9,359 bases of DNA from UMGS1002 sp050309735 (GTDB taxonomy: Bacteria; Bacillota; Clostridia; Oscillospirales; CAG-272), in the NCBI GenBank assembly GCA_050309735.1, contig JBNRMS010000002.1, positions 1 to 9,359 on the forward strand, in the 5' to 3' direction. The notes beneath the pieces were generated by a model, which did no database searches, was not told the origin of the DNA, and saw nothing but the letters and a program-made list of their open reading frames with translations. Position numbers and translations under genes: made by a program. Below are positions 1 to 5,566 of the stretch, piece by piece. Position 1 is the stretch's first letter, and each line of letters opens with the position of its first letter.

Positions 1-23
1 GTGGTATAATTTTGTTTGTCCAT
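1..23 (-). CDS. Possible 5' end of a leftward gene, cut by the window edge
   Basis: Read on the minus strand, an ATG at 23-21 opens a frame (MDKQNYT...) that runs off the left edge with no stop. A GAAAGGA ribosome-binding-like sequence (33-39) lies 9 bases upstream of this ATG. Only seven full codons are visible, so the product cannot be identified. The ATG lies inside the left arm of the inverted repeat at 18-88. Insertion sequences often occlude the transposase start in read-through transcripts this way (IS10 and IS200 are the known cases), so a transposase is one possibility, but seven residues are not diagnostic. The alternative is that this is chance and the stretch is only a rightward leader or terminator. 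Confidence 0.3.
3..10 (+). promoter_or_regulatory. Possible extended -10 promoter element at the window edge
   Basis: The first bases read TGGTATAAT, a perfect TATAAT with the TGN extension. Any -35 element would lie outside the window. Transcription would begin near position 17, run through the inverted repeat at 18-88 and reach the T-run at 91-97 before the gene at 160. The same TGGTATAAT string occurs in the better supported promoter near 9306. Seen: the motif. Inferred: activity and target. Confidence 0.3.
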
Positions 24-97
24 AGTAGCTGATCCTTTCGAATTGTGGTTTCACAAATCAATTCTAACACAGAATCGCTACTTTGGACTATTTTTTT
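18..97 (+). terminator. Long inverted repeat with nested hairpin and T-run: terminator, leader attenuator or element end
   Basis: The arms GTCCATAGTAGC (18-29) and GCTACTTTGGAC (77-88) pair over 12 positions with one mismatch. Inside, GAATTG (40-45) pairs with CAATTC (59-64), or alternatively TTGTG (43-47) with CACAA (52-56). The right arm is followed two bases later by seven Ts (91-97), so a rightward transcript would meet an intrinsic-terminator-like structure 62 bases before the gene at 160. It could end an upstream gene, act as a leader attenuator, be a small structured RNA, or be the end of a mobile element whose leftward gene starts at 23. I do not recognise a known riboswitch class. 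Confidence 0.45.
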
Positions 98-159
98 AGT
101 GCAACTTCATTTTACACTCTGCCAAAATAATAAATAATATTTTAAGGAGAGACTTTTTT

Positions 160-1008
160 ATGAAAATAAGCGTGGTTGCCGACTGTTTTAAGCTGAATAT
201 TGTCGATTCGATAAAAAAGGCCGCCGAGCTGGGGCTTGACGGCGTTCAGATTTACGCCACCACCGGCGAATTTTCGCCCCGGCTCTCGCGAGTTGAGCGC
301 GATGCATACAAGTCGCTGCTTGCCGAGACAGGGCTTACGCTCTCTGCCCTCTGCGGGGATATGGGGGGGCATGGTTTTGAGATTGAAGCCGACAACGCCC
401 ACAAGGTTTCGGCGACAAAGGAGATTGTCGACCTCGCCGCCGATTTTTCTTGCCCGGTAATAACAACTCATATCGGCGTCATCCCCGACGACCCCGACCA
501 CCCGACCTATGCCGTCATGTTCGCCGCGCTTGACACACTTGGAATATACGCAAAGGAGCGGGGGGTTACGCTTGCAATCGAGACCGGCCCCGAGTCGGCG
601 GCAACCCTCAAGTCCTTTATCGAGCGAACTCACGGCGGCGTCGGCGTTAACCTTGACCCGGCGAATTTTGTGATGGTCACCGGAGAGGATCCTGTCAAGG
701 CCGTCTATATGCTGCGCGACCATATAGTTCATACACACGCCAAGGACGGAGTCATGCTAAAGAAGACCGATCCGAAAATAATTTACGACCATTTTGCAAA
801 GGGAGGGATAGAGGCGCTCAATATCGCCGATTATTTCCTTGAGACGGTGCTCGGAGAGGGCGGAGTTGATTTTCCGGCATATCTTGCGGCCCTGCGCGAT
901 ATTGGTTTTACGGGTTACCTCGCCATTGAGCGCGAGACGGGCGCCGACCCGGCGGCCGACATTTCTCTTGCGGCAAAATTTTTAGAAAAAACACTTAAAA
1001 ATTTATAA
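160..1008 (+). CDS. Sugar phosphate isomerase/epimerase family protein (xylose isomerase-like TIM barrel)
   Basis: This 282-residue protein spans a full-length single-domain TIM barrel of the AP-endonuclease-2/xylose-isomerase-like superfamily. Members isomerise or epimerise sugars, keto-sugars or inositols with a divalent metal. The expected acidic and histidine ligands are visible near strand ends: E141 (AIETG), D166 (NLDPAN), H191/H193 (HTHAKD) and E257 (AIERET). No signal peptide is present, so it should be cytoplasmic. The ATG at 160 is preceded by AAGGAGA (144-150). The next gene begins 17 bases downstream, so the two are almost certainly co-transcribed with the oxidoreductases that follow. 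Isomerase plus Gfo/Idh pairs are typical of inositol, sugar-acid and 3-keto-glycoside catabolism; the substrate here is not determinable. Family assignment is firm, specificity is open. Confidence 0.88.
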   Translation: MKISVVADCFKLNIVDSIKKAAELGLDGVQIYATTGEFSPRLSRVERDAYKSLLAETGLTLSALCGDMGGHGFEIEADNAHKVSATKEIVDLAADFSCPVITTHIGVIPDDPDHPTYAVMFAALDTLGIYAKERGVTLAIETGPESAATLKSFIERTHGGVGVNLDPANFVMVTGEDPVKAVYMLRDHIVHTHAKDGVMLKKTDPKIIYDHFAKGGIEALNIADYFLETVLGEGGVDFPAYLAALRDIGFTGYLAIERETGADPAADISLAAKFLEKTLKNL

Positions 1009-1024
1009 TAAACGGAGCCTGATT

Positions 1025-2086
1025 ATGAAAAAAACAGTTGTAGCCGTAGTCGGATGCGGCAGAATAGCCGATAGCGCACATCTCCCCGCACTATCGAAAA
1101 TTGAGGGCGTCAGAGTTAAATACGCCTTTGATTTAATCCTTGAAAAGGCAATTGCCATGAAGGAAAAATATCCGATTATCGAAAATGTCGGGGTTGATTA
1201 CAGAGTCGCCCTCTCCGACCCCGAGGTCGACGCAGTATATGTCCTCACGCCAAACTATGTCCACTACACAGTTACAATGGACGCCCTTGCCGCCGGCAAA
1301 CACGTCTTCTGCGAGAAGCCGATAACAGTCAACTACGCCCTCTCAAAAGAGATGCGCGAGGCGGCAGAGCGCGAGGGGAAAATCCTCAATATCGGGGTAT
1401 GCAATCGCTATCACAAGTCGGTTGAGGAGATAGCGCGGCTGAGGAGCGAGGGGGAGCTCGGCAAAATCTACTCGGTTTACTGTTCCTTCCGCGCGGGGCG
1501 CTCGATTCCCGGGCTTGGCGGTCCTTTCACGATTAAGGAAATGTCAGGCGGAGGAGTGCTTATCGACTGGGGGATTCACTTCCTTGACCTGATCCTCTAT
1601 ATCCTTGGCGGCGCGAGAATTTTGACTGTCAGCGCCGACACATACTCCGAAATGGCGAAAAACATTGGAGATTATGTCTACGAATCAATGTGGGCGGGAC
1701 CCGCAATTCCCGACGGGATAAACGATGTTGAGGACTTTGTAACCGGGTATATCCGCACAACCGGCGCCTCGCTCTCATTTAACGGCGCATGGGCGCAGAA
1801 TATCTTTGAGAACGAAATGTATATCGACTTTATGGGTGATAAAGCCGGCGTTCGCCTCTCTTACTGCAAGCAATTTAAGCTTTACTCAATTAAAGACGGC
1901 AAGCTCGACACATATAAGAGCAGCCACGAAATCCCGAATATGTACGAACGCGAGGACAGGGCCTTTCTCGAATCAATTGAGAGCGGCGTTAAAAACCGCG
2001 GCAATATAGACAATGTGCTTGAGAGCGCAAGACTTCTTGACATGATATATCAGTCTGCGGGTTTGCGGCGCGAGATCGAGGGTTAA
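1025..2086 (+). CDS. Gfo/Idh/MocA family NAD(P)-dependent oxidoreductase
   Basis: This 353-residue cytoplasmic enzyme has the two-domain Gfo/Idh/MocA layout at the usual length. An N-terminal Rossmann fold opens with the dinucleotide-binding GCGRIA (10-15) and ends at the family signature EKP (97-99), where K98 is the expected catalytic and cofactor-contacting lysine. A C-terminal alpha/beta substrate domain carries D181 and H185 in DWGIHFLD, matching the catalytic Asp/His pair of inositol and glucose-fructose dehydrogenases. The reaction class is NAD(P)-linked oxidation or reduction of a sugar or polyol carbon. GGAG (1014-1017) sits 7 bases before the ATG. It lies 16 bases after the isomerase stop and 65 bases before the next gene, which belongs to the same fold. 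Specificity cannot be read from sequence. Confidence 0.9.
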   Translation: MKKTVVAVVGCGRIADSAHLPALSKIEGVRVKYAFDLILEKAIAMKEKYPIIENVGVDYRVALSDPEVDAVYVLTPNYVHYTVTMDALAAGKHVFCEKPITVNYALSKEMREAAEREGKILNIGVCNRYHKSVEEIARLRSEGELGKIYSVYCSFRAGRSIPGLGGPFTIKEMSGGGVLIDWGIHFLDLILYILGGARILTVSADTYSEMAKNIGDYVYESMWAGPAIPDGINDVEDFVTGYIRTTGASLSFNGAWAQNIFENEMYIDFMGDKAGVRLSYCKQFKLYSIKDGKLDTYKSSHEIPNMYEREDRAFLESIESGVKNRGNIDNVLESARLLDMIYQSAGLRREIEG

Positions 2087-2151
2087 AAACAAAAAACGCC
2101 TTCGCGGGATATATAAACAAATCGGCGATGGCGGGGGAGAATATAAATATA

Positions 2152-3027
2152 ATGAAGAAAATCGGTTTTATTGATTATTATCTTAGCGAGTGGCATGCCG
2201 ATAATTATCCGGCGTGGATTGATGAGGTGTCGGCGAAGAAGGGGTTTGATTATAGGGTCGAGTATGCTTATGCCGAGCGCGATATCTCGCCTCGAGACGG
2301 CATAAGTACCGAGGAGTGGTGCGCGAGGTTTGGCATTGAGCGCTGCGAGAATATCTCCGAGCTTTGCGAGAGAAGCGACTGTGTCGTTATCCTCTCGCCC
2401 GATAACCCCGAGCGTCACCTTAAATACGCCCTTGAGGTAATTCCTTTTGGCAAGCCGACCTATGTTGATAAAACCTTCGCCACAACACTAAAGGAGGCGA
2501 AGAGTATTTTTGCCGCCGCCGAAGAATGCTTCACCCCTATCTCTTCTACTTCTGCCCTGCGCTTTGCCGACGAACTGAATGACTTTCGCGCCGACACGTC
2601 GGGCGAGGTTGCCGCACCTGTCTGCATGGCGACCGGAGGGGCGGGGAGCAGCTATGATAACTACGCCGTTCACCAGATTGAGATGATGGTTACCTGTATG
2701 GGATGCTCCCCCCGCCGGATTATGGGACTGCTCAGCGGCGCTGTTTTATCTTTTGTCGTCGAGTTTGAGGGTGAGCGGCGGGCGACATTCACACAGCATA
2801 TTGGCTCAAGCGCCCCCTTCTCGATAAGTTTGCCGGCCGGAGACGCCGCCGATTACCGCGTGATAAAATCCGACTTTTTTGGGAATTTCATACGTGAGAT
2901 GCTGCTATTCTTCGAGTCTGGCAGACCGATGGCAACCCGAGATGAAACGCTCGCCGTCATCGCCATAATAGAGGCGGGCAGAGAAGCGCTCGGCCGCCCC
3001 GGCGAGTGGGTTGAAATAAAGATATAA
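2152..3027 (+). CDS. Divergent Gfo/Idh/MocA-like protein lacking the N-terminal glycine motif
   Basis: This 291-residue protein looks like a shortened Gfo/Idh/MocA relative. A KPTYVDKTFA segment (101-110) occupies the place of the usual EKP motif and keeps the lysine (K107). YAVHQIEMM (171-179) keeps a histidine (H174) where the catalytic His normally lies. The N-terminus (KKIGFIDYYLSEWHADNYP) has no GxGxxG/A dinucleotide loop, so cofactor binding must differ or be absent. I chose the ATG at 2152 over one in frame at 2128 because the protein then begins directly on the first beta strand and a GGGGGAG tract lies upstream, although 12 bases away, which is long. It sits at the end of the isomerase-oxidoreductase cluster and may be a partner subunit or a second redox step. 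Fold call good; function unknown. Confidence 0.75.
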   Translation: MKKIGFIDYYLSEWHADNYPAWIDEVSAKKGFDYRVEYAYAERDISPRDGISTEEWCARFGIERCENISELCERSDCVVILSPDNPERHLKYALEVIPFGKPTYVDKTFATTLKEAKSIFAAAEECFTPISSTSALRFADELNDFRADTSGEVAAPVCMATGGAGSSYDNYAVHQIEMMVTCMGCSPRRIMGLLSGAVLSFVVEFEGERRATFTQHIGSSAPFSISLPAGDAADYRVIKSDFFGNFIREMLLFFESGRPMATRDETLAVIAIIEAGREALGRPGEWVEIKI

Positions 3028-3045
3028 ACTGTGGCTGTATACAAA

Positions 3046-3077
3046 AACCACCCGGCGTTGCTTGATGCCGGGTGGTT
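3046..3077. terminator. Bidirectional hairpin terminator between convergent genes
   Basis: AACCACCCGGC (3046-3056) pairs perfectly over 11 bases with GCCGGGTGGTT (3067-3077) around a 10-base loop. On the minus strand the stem runs into a T-rich tail (complement of 3042-3047), making a classical intrinsic terminator for the lipoprotein gene. On the plus strand the tail is the weaker TTAAATTTAT, which may still serve the carbohydrate cluster ending at 3027. Confidence 0.85.
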
Positions 3078-3094
3078 AAATTTATGTTATCGTG

Positions 3095-3116
3095 AAAAGT
3101 CGAATATTTTATCGAC
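3095..3116 (-). terminator. Weak secondary terminator at the lipoprotein stop codon
   Basis: On the minus strand GTCGA/TCGAC (3116-3112 with 3103-3099) forms a 5-bp stem that encloses the end of the TAA stop, followed by TTTT (3098-3095). It would precede the stronger terminator at 3046-3077 in the same transcript. Confidence 0.35.
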
Positions 3117-3723
3117 CTGTCGGCTTTTGGGGTAATGGCGCTCCCGATACATAGTTCTCATCCCTGACGATGCTGATACTCTCTCCGGAATATGCACCGC
3201 TAACGGGTACAAGATAGATAAACCTGCCCATATCCTCCAGAGGTGAGTCGCCAAGAGTGCCGTTAAAATTTACAGTAATATTATCGTCGATTTTTGATGC
3301 GCTGCAATCAAAAATCCAGTCGCTGCAGCTTCCCATTGCAAGTACGGCAATTAGATAGCCACCCTCAAAACATCCTTCACTGTAAGTATTATTGAGGAAG
3401 TCGCTGTAAGCTCCGCCGTTGAGATAGCGGAAAGGATACCAGGTATCGGTGTCACTTACATAGCCGTACACATCTTCTAAATCGGCATAGCTCAGCACAA
3501 GGACATAGGATGTTTGCCAATCGCCTTTTTCCTGCCCGGTATCGGCGAAAAATGCCGATATAACGTTAAGAACTTCGTTCTCTGCGGTTTCGTCGGAATT
3601 TGCGCTCGTCACGCTGCTCGCAGCATTGCTCGTCGCATTTGGACTTACACCGCGGTCATATGTTTCACAAGCAGTGAGCGTGATAAAGAGGCATATGATA
3701 ACACATGCGATTATTTTTTTCAT
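3109..3723 (-). CDS. Predicted membrane lipoprotein of unknown function
   Basis: The 204-residue product starts with a lysine-rich n-region and hydrophobic core (1-18) ending in the lipobox LTAC, with C19 as the lipidation site for Lgt and LspA. It should be anchored on the outer face of the cell membrane. Residues 24-50 form a Ser/Thr/Asn/Ala-rich spacer. Residues 51-204 look like one compact secreted domain rich in Tyr, Gly and Asp with three cysteines (C118, C133, C140). I recognise no family. GAAGGA lies 5 to 6 bases before the ATG. A 42-codon remnant of a secreted-protein gene stops 16 bases upstream on the same strand, suggesting the lipoprotein was once the downstream partner of an exported protein. 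No convincing promoter is seen between 3724 and 3910. Confidence 0.75.
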   Translation of the reverse strand: MKKIIACVIICLFITLTACETYDRGVSPNATSNAASSVTSANSDETAENEVLNVISAFFADTGQEKGDWQTSYVLVLSYADLEDVYGYVSDTDTWYPFRYLNGGAYSDFLNNTYSEGCFEGGYLIAVLAMGSCSDWIFDCSASKIDDNITVNFNGTLGDSPLEDMGRFIYLVPVSGAYSGESISIVRDENYVSGAPLPQKPTGR

Positions 3724-3739
3724 TTTTTCCTTCAGTTAA

Positions 3740-3868
3740 TCATTGATACCATGCGAATCCAACATACGTTCCATCTTCTGTTGAGCTGCCGGCTCTGTTT
3801 ATATAAATAGTGTATGTTCCGGTAGATGTGGGGGTGAATTCAACAATTTCAACGTAACTTAAACTTTG
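3740..3868 (-). pseudogene. 42-codon C-terminal remnant of a secreted beta-rich protein gene
   Basis: On the minus strand a frame between a stop at 3871-3869 and a TGA at 3742-3740 encodes 42 residues. It includes the run VEIVEFTPTSTGTYTIYINR and ends in GFAWYQ. It has no start codon or ribosome binding site. The alternating Thr/Tyr/Val pattern with GTYTI and a terminal aromatic segment resembles the closing strands of beta-sandwich domains at the ends of extracellular peptidases and other exported proteins. The most economical reading is the intact 3' end of a gene whose 5' part was deleted, with the junction just downstream of prfB. The family is not certain. Confidence 0.5.
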
Positions 3869-3910
3869 TCAATTTATAAGGAAGTTATTTTATAAAGTTT
3901 CAGCCAAGCC

Positions 3911-5023
3911 TTAGCCTTGCTTCGCCTCCATCTTCAGATAAGCGTTGATAAACCCGTCGATGTCGCCGTCCATAACGGCGTTTATGTCGCCGTCTTCATA
4001 TCCTGTTCGGGCGTCTTTTGCAAGGGTGTAGGGCATGAAGACATACGAGCGGATCTGGTTGCCCCACTCGATGGTGTTCTTAACCCCGCGCACGTCCTCG
4101 ATTGTGTCAAGCCGCTCGCGGATCTTTATCTCCATCAGCTTCGACTTGAGCATGCGCATGGCCGTTTCCTTGTTCTGGAGCTGAGATCTCTCGGTTTGGC
4201 AGGTGACGACAATGCCGGTCGGGATATGCGTTATCCGCACCGCCGAGCTGACCTTGTTGACATTCTGCCCGCCCGCGCCGCTTGAGTGGAAGGGAACAAA
4301 TTCGATGTCCTCATCGCGTATGACAATTTCGTCAAGCTTGTCAAATTCGGGCATAACCTCGATTGAGGCAAAGGAGGTATGCCGCCGCCCTGAGCCGTCG
4401 AAGGGAGAAACCCGCACAAGGCGATGGATGCCGTGCTCGCTCCTCAGATAGCCGTATGCGTTAGTTCCCTCAACCACAATGGTAGCGCTTTTCAGCCCGG
4501 CTTCTTCACCGTCGAGCCAGTCGGTCAGCTTGACCTTGTATTTATGGCGCTCGGCCCAGCGGGTTATCATGCGATAGAGCATCTGCGCCCAGTCCTGCGC
4601 CTCTGTGCCGCCGGCGCCGGGGTGGAAGGAGACGATGGCGTTGTTTCGGTCATACTCGCCCGAGAGGAGAACTTCAATTTTTTTCTCGGCTGCCCCGGCC
4701 GATATCTCGCGCACCTCCTCTTCAAGCTCGGGAAGAGAGGCCTCGTCGTTTTCCTCAATCGCCATCTCGGCCAGCACAATGGCGTCCTCAAGGCGAGATG
4801 CGAGCGTCTCGTATCCCTCGATGCTGTCCTTTTTTTGCTTTATTGATTGGAGAATCTTTGAGGAATTCTCCTGATTTGACCAAAAATCCTGTTCAAGCGT
4901 CAGCGCCTCAAGCTCGGCGACCGAGGACTTAAGCTCATCTATCCGCAGCGCTGAGCCGAGCTCCTCGATGTCCTCGCGCAGTGCGAGGAGTTTATATTTA
5001 GCTTCTTCAAGTGCGATAATCAA
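3911..5023 (-). CDS. prfB: Peptide chain release factor 2, without the frameshift site
   Basis: This 370-residue class-I release factor recognises UGA and UAA in the ribosomal A site and triggers hydrolysis of peptidyl-tRNA. The N-terminal coiled-coil domain (about 1-115) is followed by the RF2 codon-recognition tripeptide SPF (206-208) and the catalytic GGQ (251-253), whose Q253 is the usual methylation target. SPF rather than PxT separates RF2 from RF1. Length is normal. The start is TTG at 5023-5021, chosen because GGAGGAGGT lies 5 bases upstream and the protein then begins at the normal N-terminus. Most bacterial prfB genes carry an in-frame UGA near codon 25 read by +1 frameshift. Here the corresponding region (around residues 18-30, EELGSALRIDE) is continuous. 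The gene has its own promoter and diverges from the DUF1858 operon. Confidence 0.96.
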   Translation of the reverse strand: MIIALEEAKYKLLALREDIEELGSALRIDELKSSVAELEALTLEQDFWSNQENSSKILQSIKQKKDSIEGYETLASRLEDAIVLAEMAIEENDEASLPELEEEVREISAGAAEKKIEVLLSGEYDRNNAIVSFHPGAGGTEAQDWAQMLYRMITRWAERHKYKVKLTDWLDGEEAGLKSATIVVEGTNAYGYLRSEHGIHRLVRVSPFDGSGRRHTSFASIEVMPEFDKLDEIVIRDEDIEFVPFHSSGAGGQNVNKVSSAVRITHIPTGIVVTCQTERSQLQNKETAMRMLKSKLMEIKIRERLDTIEDVRGVKNTIEWGNQIRSYVFMPYTLAKDARTGYEDGDINAVMDGDIDGFINAYLKMEAKQG

Positions 5024-5028
5024 GTGCT

Positions 5029-5037
5029 ACCTCCTCC
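5029..5037 (-). promoter_or_regulatory. Strong ribosome binding site deciding the TTG start of prfB
   Basis: The minus strand reads GGAGGAGGT, a near-perfect anti-16S match, then five bases, then TTG (5023-5021). No ATG or GTG in frame nearby has comparable support, so TTG is taken as the start. Confidence 0.85.
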
Positions 5038-5053
5038 GGCGCGCGCGGCGCCG
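5037..5053 (-). promoter_or_regulatory. GC-only hairpin in the prfB leader, abutting the ribosome binding site
   Basis: CGGCGC and GCGCCG form a 6-bp all-GC stem with a 5-base loop. The last base of the stem is the first G of GGAGGAGGT. It should be very stable for its size and has no T-run, so it is not a terminator. A role in initiation or mRNA stability is inferred. Confidence 0.5.
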
Positions 5054-5066
5054 CTAAAATAATTAT

Positions 5067-5101
5067 TTACCCAAAATAAAGCCCCCAAATGAGCTGGGTA
5101 A
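5067..5101 (-). promoter_or_regulatory. Second hairpin in the prfB leader
   Basis: TTACCCA (5067-5073) and TGGGTAA (5095-5101) form a perfect 7-bp stem near the predicted transcript start, with an AGC/GCT pairing possible inside the 21-base loop. No T-run follows on either side. Confidence 0.4.
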
Positions 5102-5108
5102 CTATAAT

Positions 5109-5137
5109 ATTGTATCATATCGCATTGCTCTTTTCAA
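5109..5137 (-). promoter_or_regulatory. Sigma-A type promoter for prfB
   Basis: The minus strand carries TTGAAA (5137-5132), a 17-base spacer and TACAAT (5114-5109), with TGA directly before the -10 as an extended element. Transcription would begin near 5102, giving a leader of about 78 bases that contains both hairpins. Confidence 0.75.
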
Positions 5138-5230
5138 TAGGTTGACCGATATTTTTCAGGGCTGCCGGCCGTCTGATGTGTTTTGTTGCCGCTGATGTAT
5201 AATTTCGTCGCCATATAGGGAGGCTTTTTA

Positions 5231-5259
5231 TTGACAAGCCTACTCCAAAGTATTATAAT
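5231..5259 (+). promoter_or_regulatory. Perfect consensus sigma-A promoter for the DUF1858-rlmD operon
   Basis: TTGACA (5231-5236), a 17-base spacer and TATAAT (5254-5259) match the housekeeping consensus at all twelve positions. The predicted start near 5266 leaves a leader of about 89 bases before the ATG at 5355. No operator-like repeat overlaps the elements, suggesting constitutive expression. Confidence 0.9.
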
Positions 5260-5325
5260 GTATGTGGGAAATTATATCCGGATTTTACCGGCCAATGCCG
5301 AATAAGAAATCCAAAATTTAATTGA

Positions 5326-5340
5326 GCCGCCATATGCGGC
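5326..5340 (+). promoter_or_regulatory. Leader hairpin directly before the DUF1858 ribosome binding site
   Basis: GCCGC (5326-5330) and GCGGC (5336-5340) pair perfectly around CATAT, ending two bases before GGAGGT (5343-5348). The GGAGGT lies 6 bases before the ATG at 5355 and makes that ATG the start, in preference to the in-frame TTG at 5322, which lies before the hairpin. Confidence 0.5.
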
Positions 5341-5354
5341 ATGGAGGTAACAAA

Positions 5355-5561
5355 ATGAAAGTAACAAAAGAAACACTTATAGGCGATATCCTTGAATACG
5401 ACAGGAACACCGCCAAATTCTTTTTTGAGATAGGTATGCACTGCCTTGGCTGTCCGGCCTCTCGCAATGAGAGTATAGCTGAGGCCTGCACCGTTCACGG
5501 AACCGACGCCGACGCGCTGGTGGTAAAACTCAACAATTTCTTGGCGTCGGTTGGTAAATAA
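5355..5561 (+). CDS. DUF1858 domain protein (small CxxC protein)
   Basis: This 68-residue protein is a stand-alone DUF1858 domain, a small helical module also found fused to hybrid-cluster and iron-sulfur-repair proteins. It shows the family pattern: an N-terminal IGDILEYDRNTAKFFFEIGM helix pair (9-28), then HCLGCPAS with C30 and C33, ESIAEAC with C45, and a HGTDADALVVKLN helix (48-60). The paired cysteines suggest a metal, cluster or thiol role, but the biochemical function of the family is not established. There is no signal peptide or membrane segment. The ATG at 5355 has GGAGGT at ideal spacing. It is the first gene of the operon and its stop lies 5 bases before trmK, so translation of the two is probably coupled. 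Confidence 0.85.
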   Translation: MKVTKETLIGDILEYDRNTAKFFFEIGMHCLGCPASRNESIAEACTVHGTDADALVVKLNNFLASVGK

Positions 5562-5566
5562 GCGCA

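Larger units (their letters stand above)
5024..5354. other. Divergent promoter region between prfB and the DUF1858 operon
   Basis: This 331-base stretch holds no supported gene. From left to right it contains the prfB ribosome binding site, a GC hairpin (5037-5053), a second leader hairpin (5067-5101), the prfB promoter (5109-5137), about 90 bases with no clear signal (5138-5230), the perfect plus-strand promoter (5231-5259), and the DUF1858 leader with a hairpin (5326-5340) and ribosome binding site (5343-5348). Confidence 0.7.

Noticed and set aside
3514..3810. Plus-strand open frame opposite the lipoprotein gene
   Set aside because: It is antisense to a gene with a clear signal peptide and to the secreted-protein remnant, and shows no protein features of its own.
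3837..3875. TTGACA on the minus strand upstream of the lipoprotein gene as a promoter
   Set aside because: The sequence 17 to 18 bases downstream (AAATTG or AATTGT) bears no resemblance to a -10 element.
3861..3900. AAACTTT / AAAGTTT inverted repeat downstream of prfB as a terminator
   Set aside because: The 7-bp AT stem has a 26-base loop and no T-run on the minus strand, so it is too weak to call as the prfB terminator.
5021..5092. Leader frame from a TTG ending in TGA that overlaps the prfB start as TTGA, tested as a displaced frameshift site
   Set aside because: The frame relation is -1 rather than the +1 used by prfB, the TTG has no ribosome binding site, and the prfB N-terminal domain is already complete downstream.
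5231..5305. 24-codon frame starting TTG after an AGGGAGG sequence
   Set aside because: Its first bases are the -35 and -10 of a perfect promoter whose transcript would start after the TTG, so the promoter reading is better. A weak TATAAT upstream at 5198 lacks a -35.
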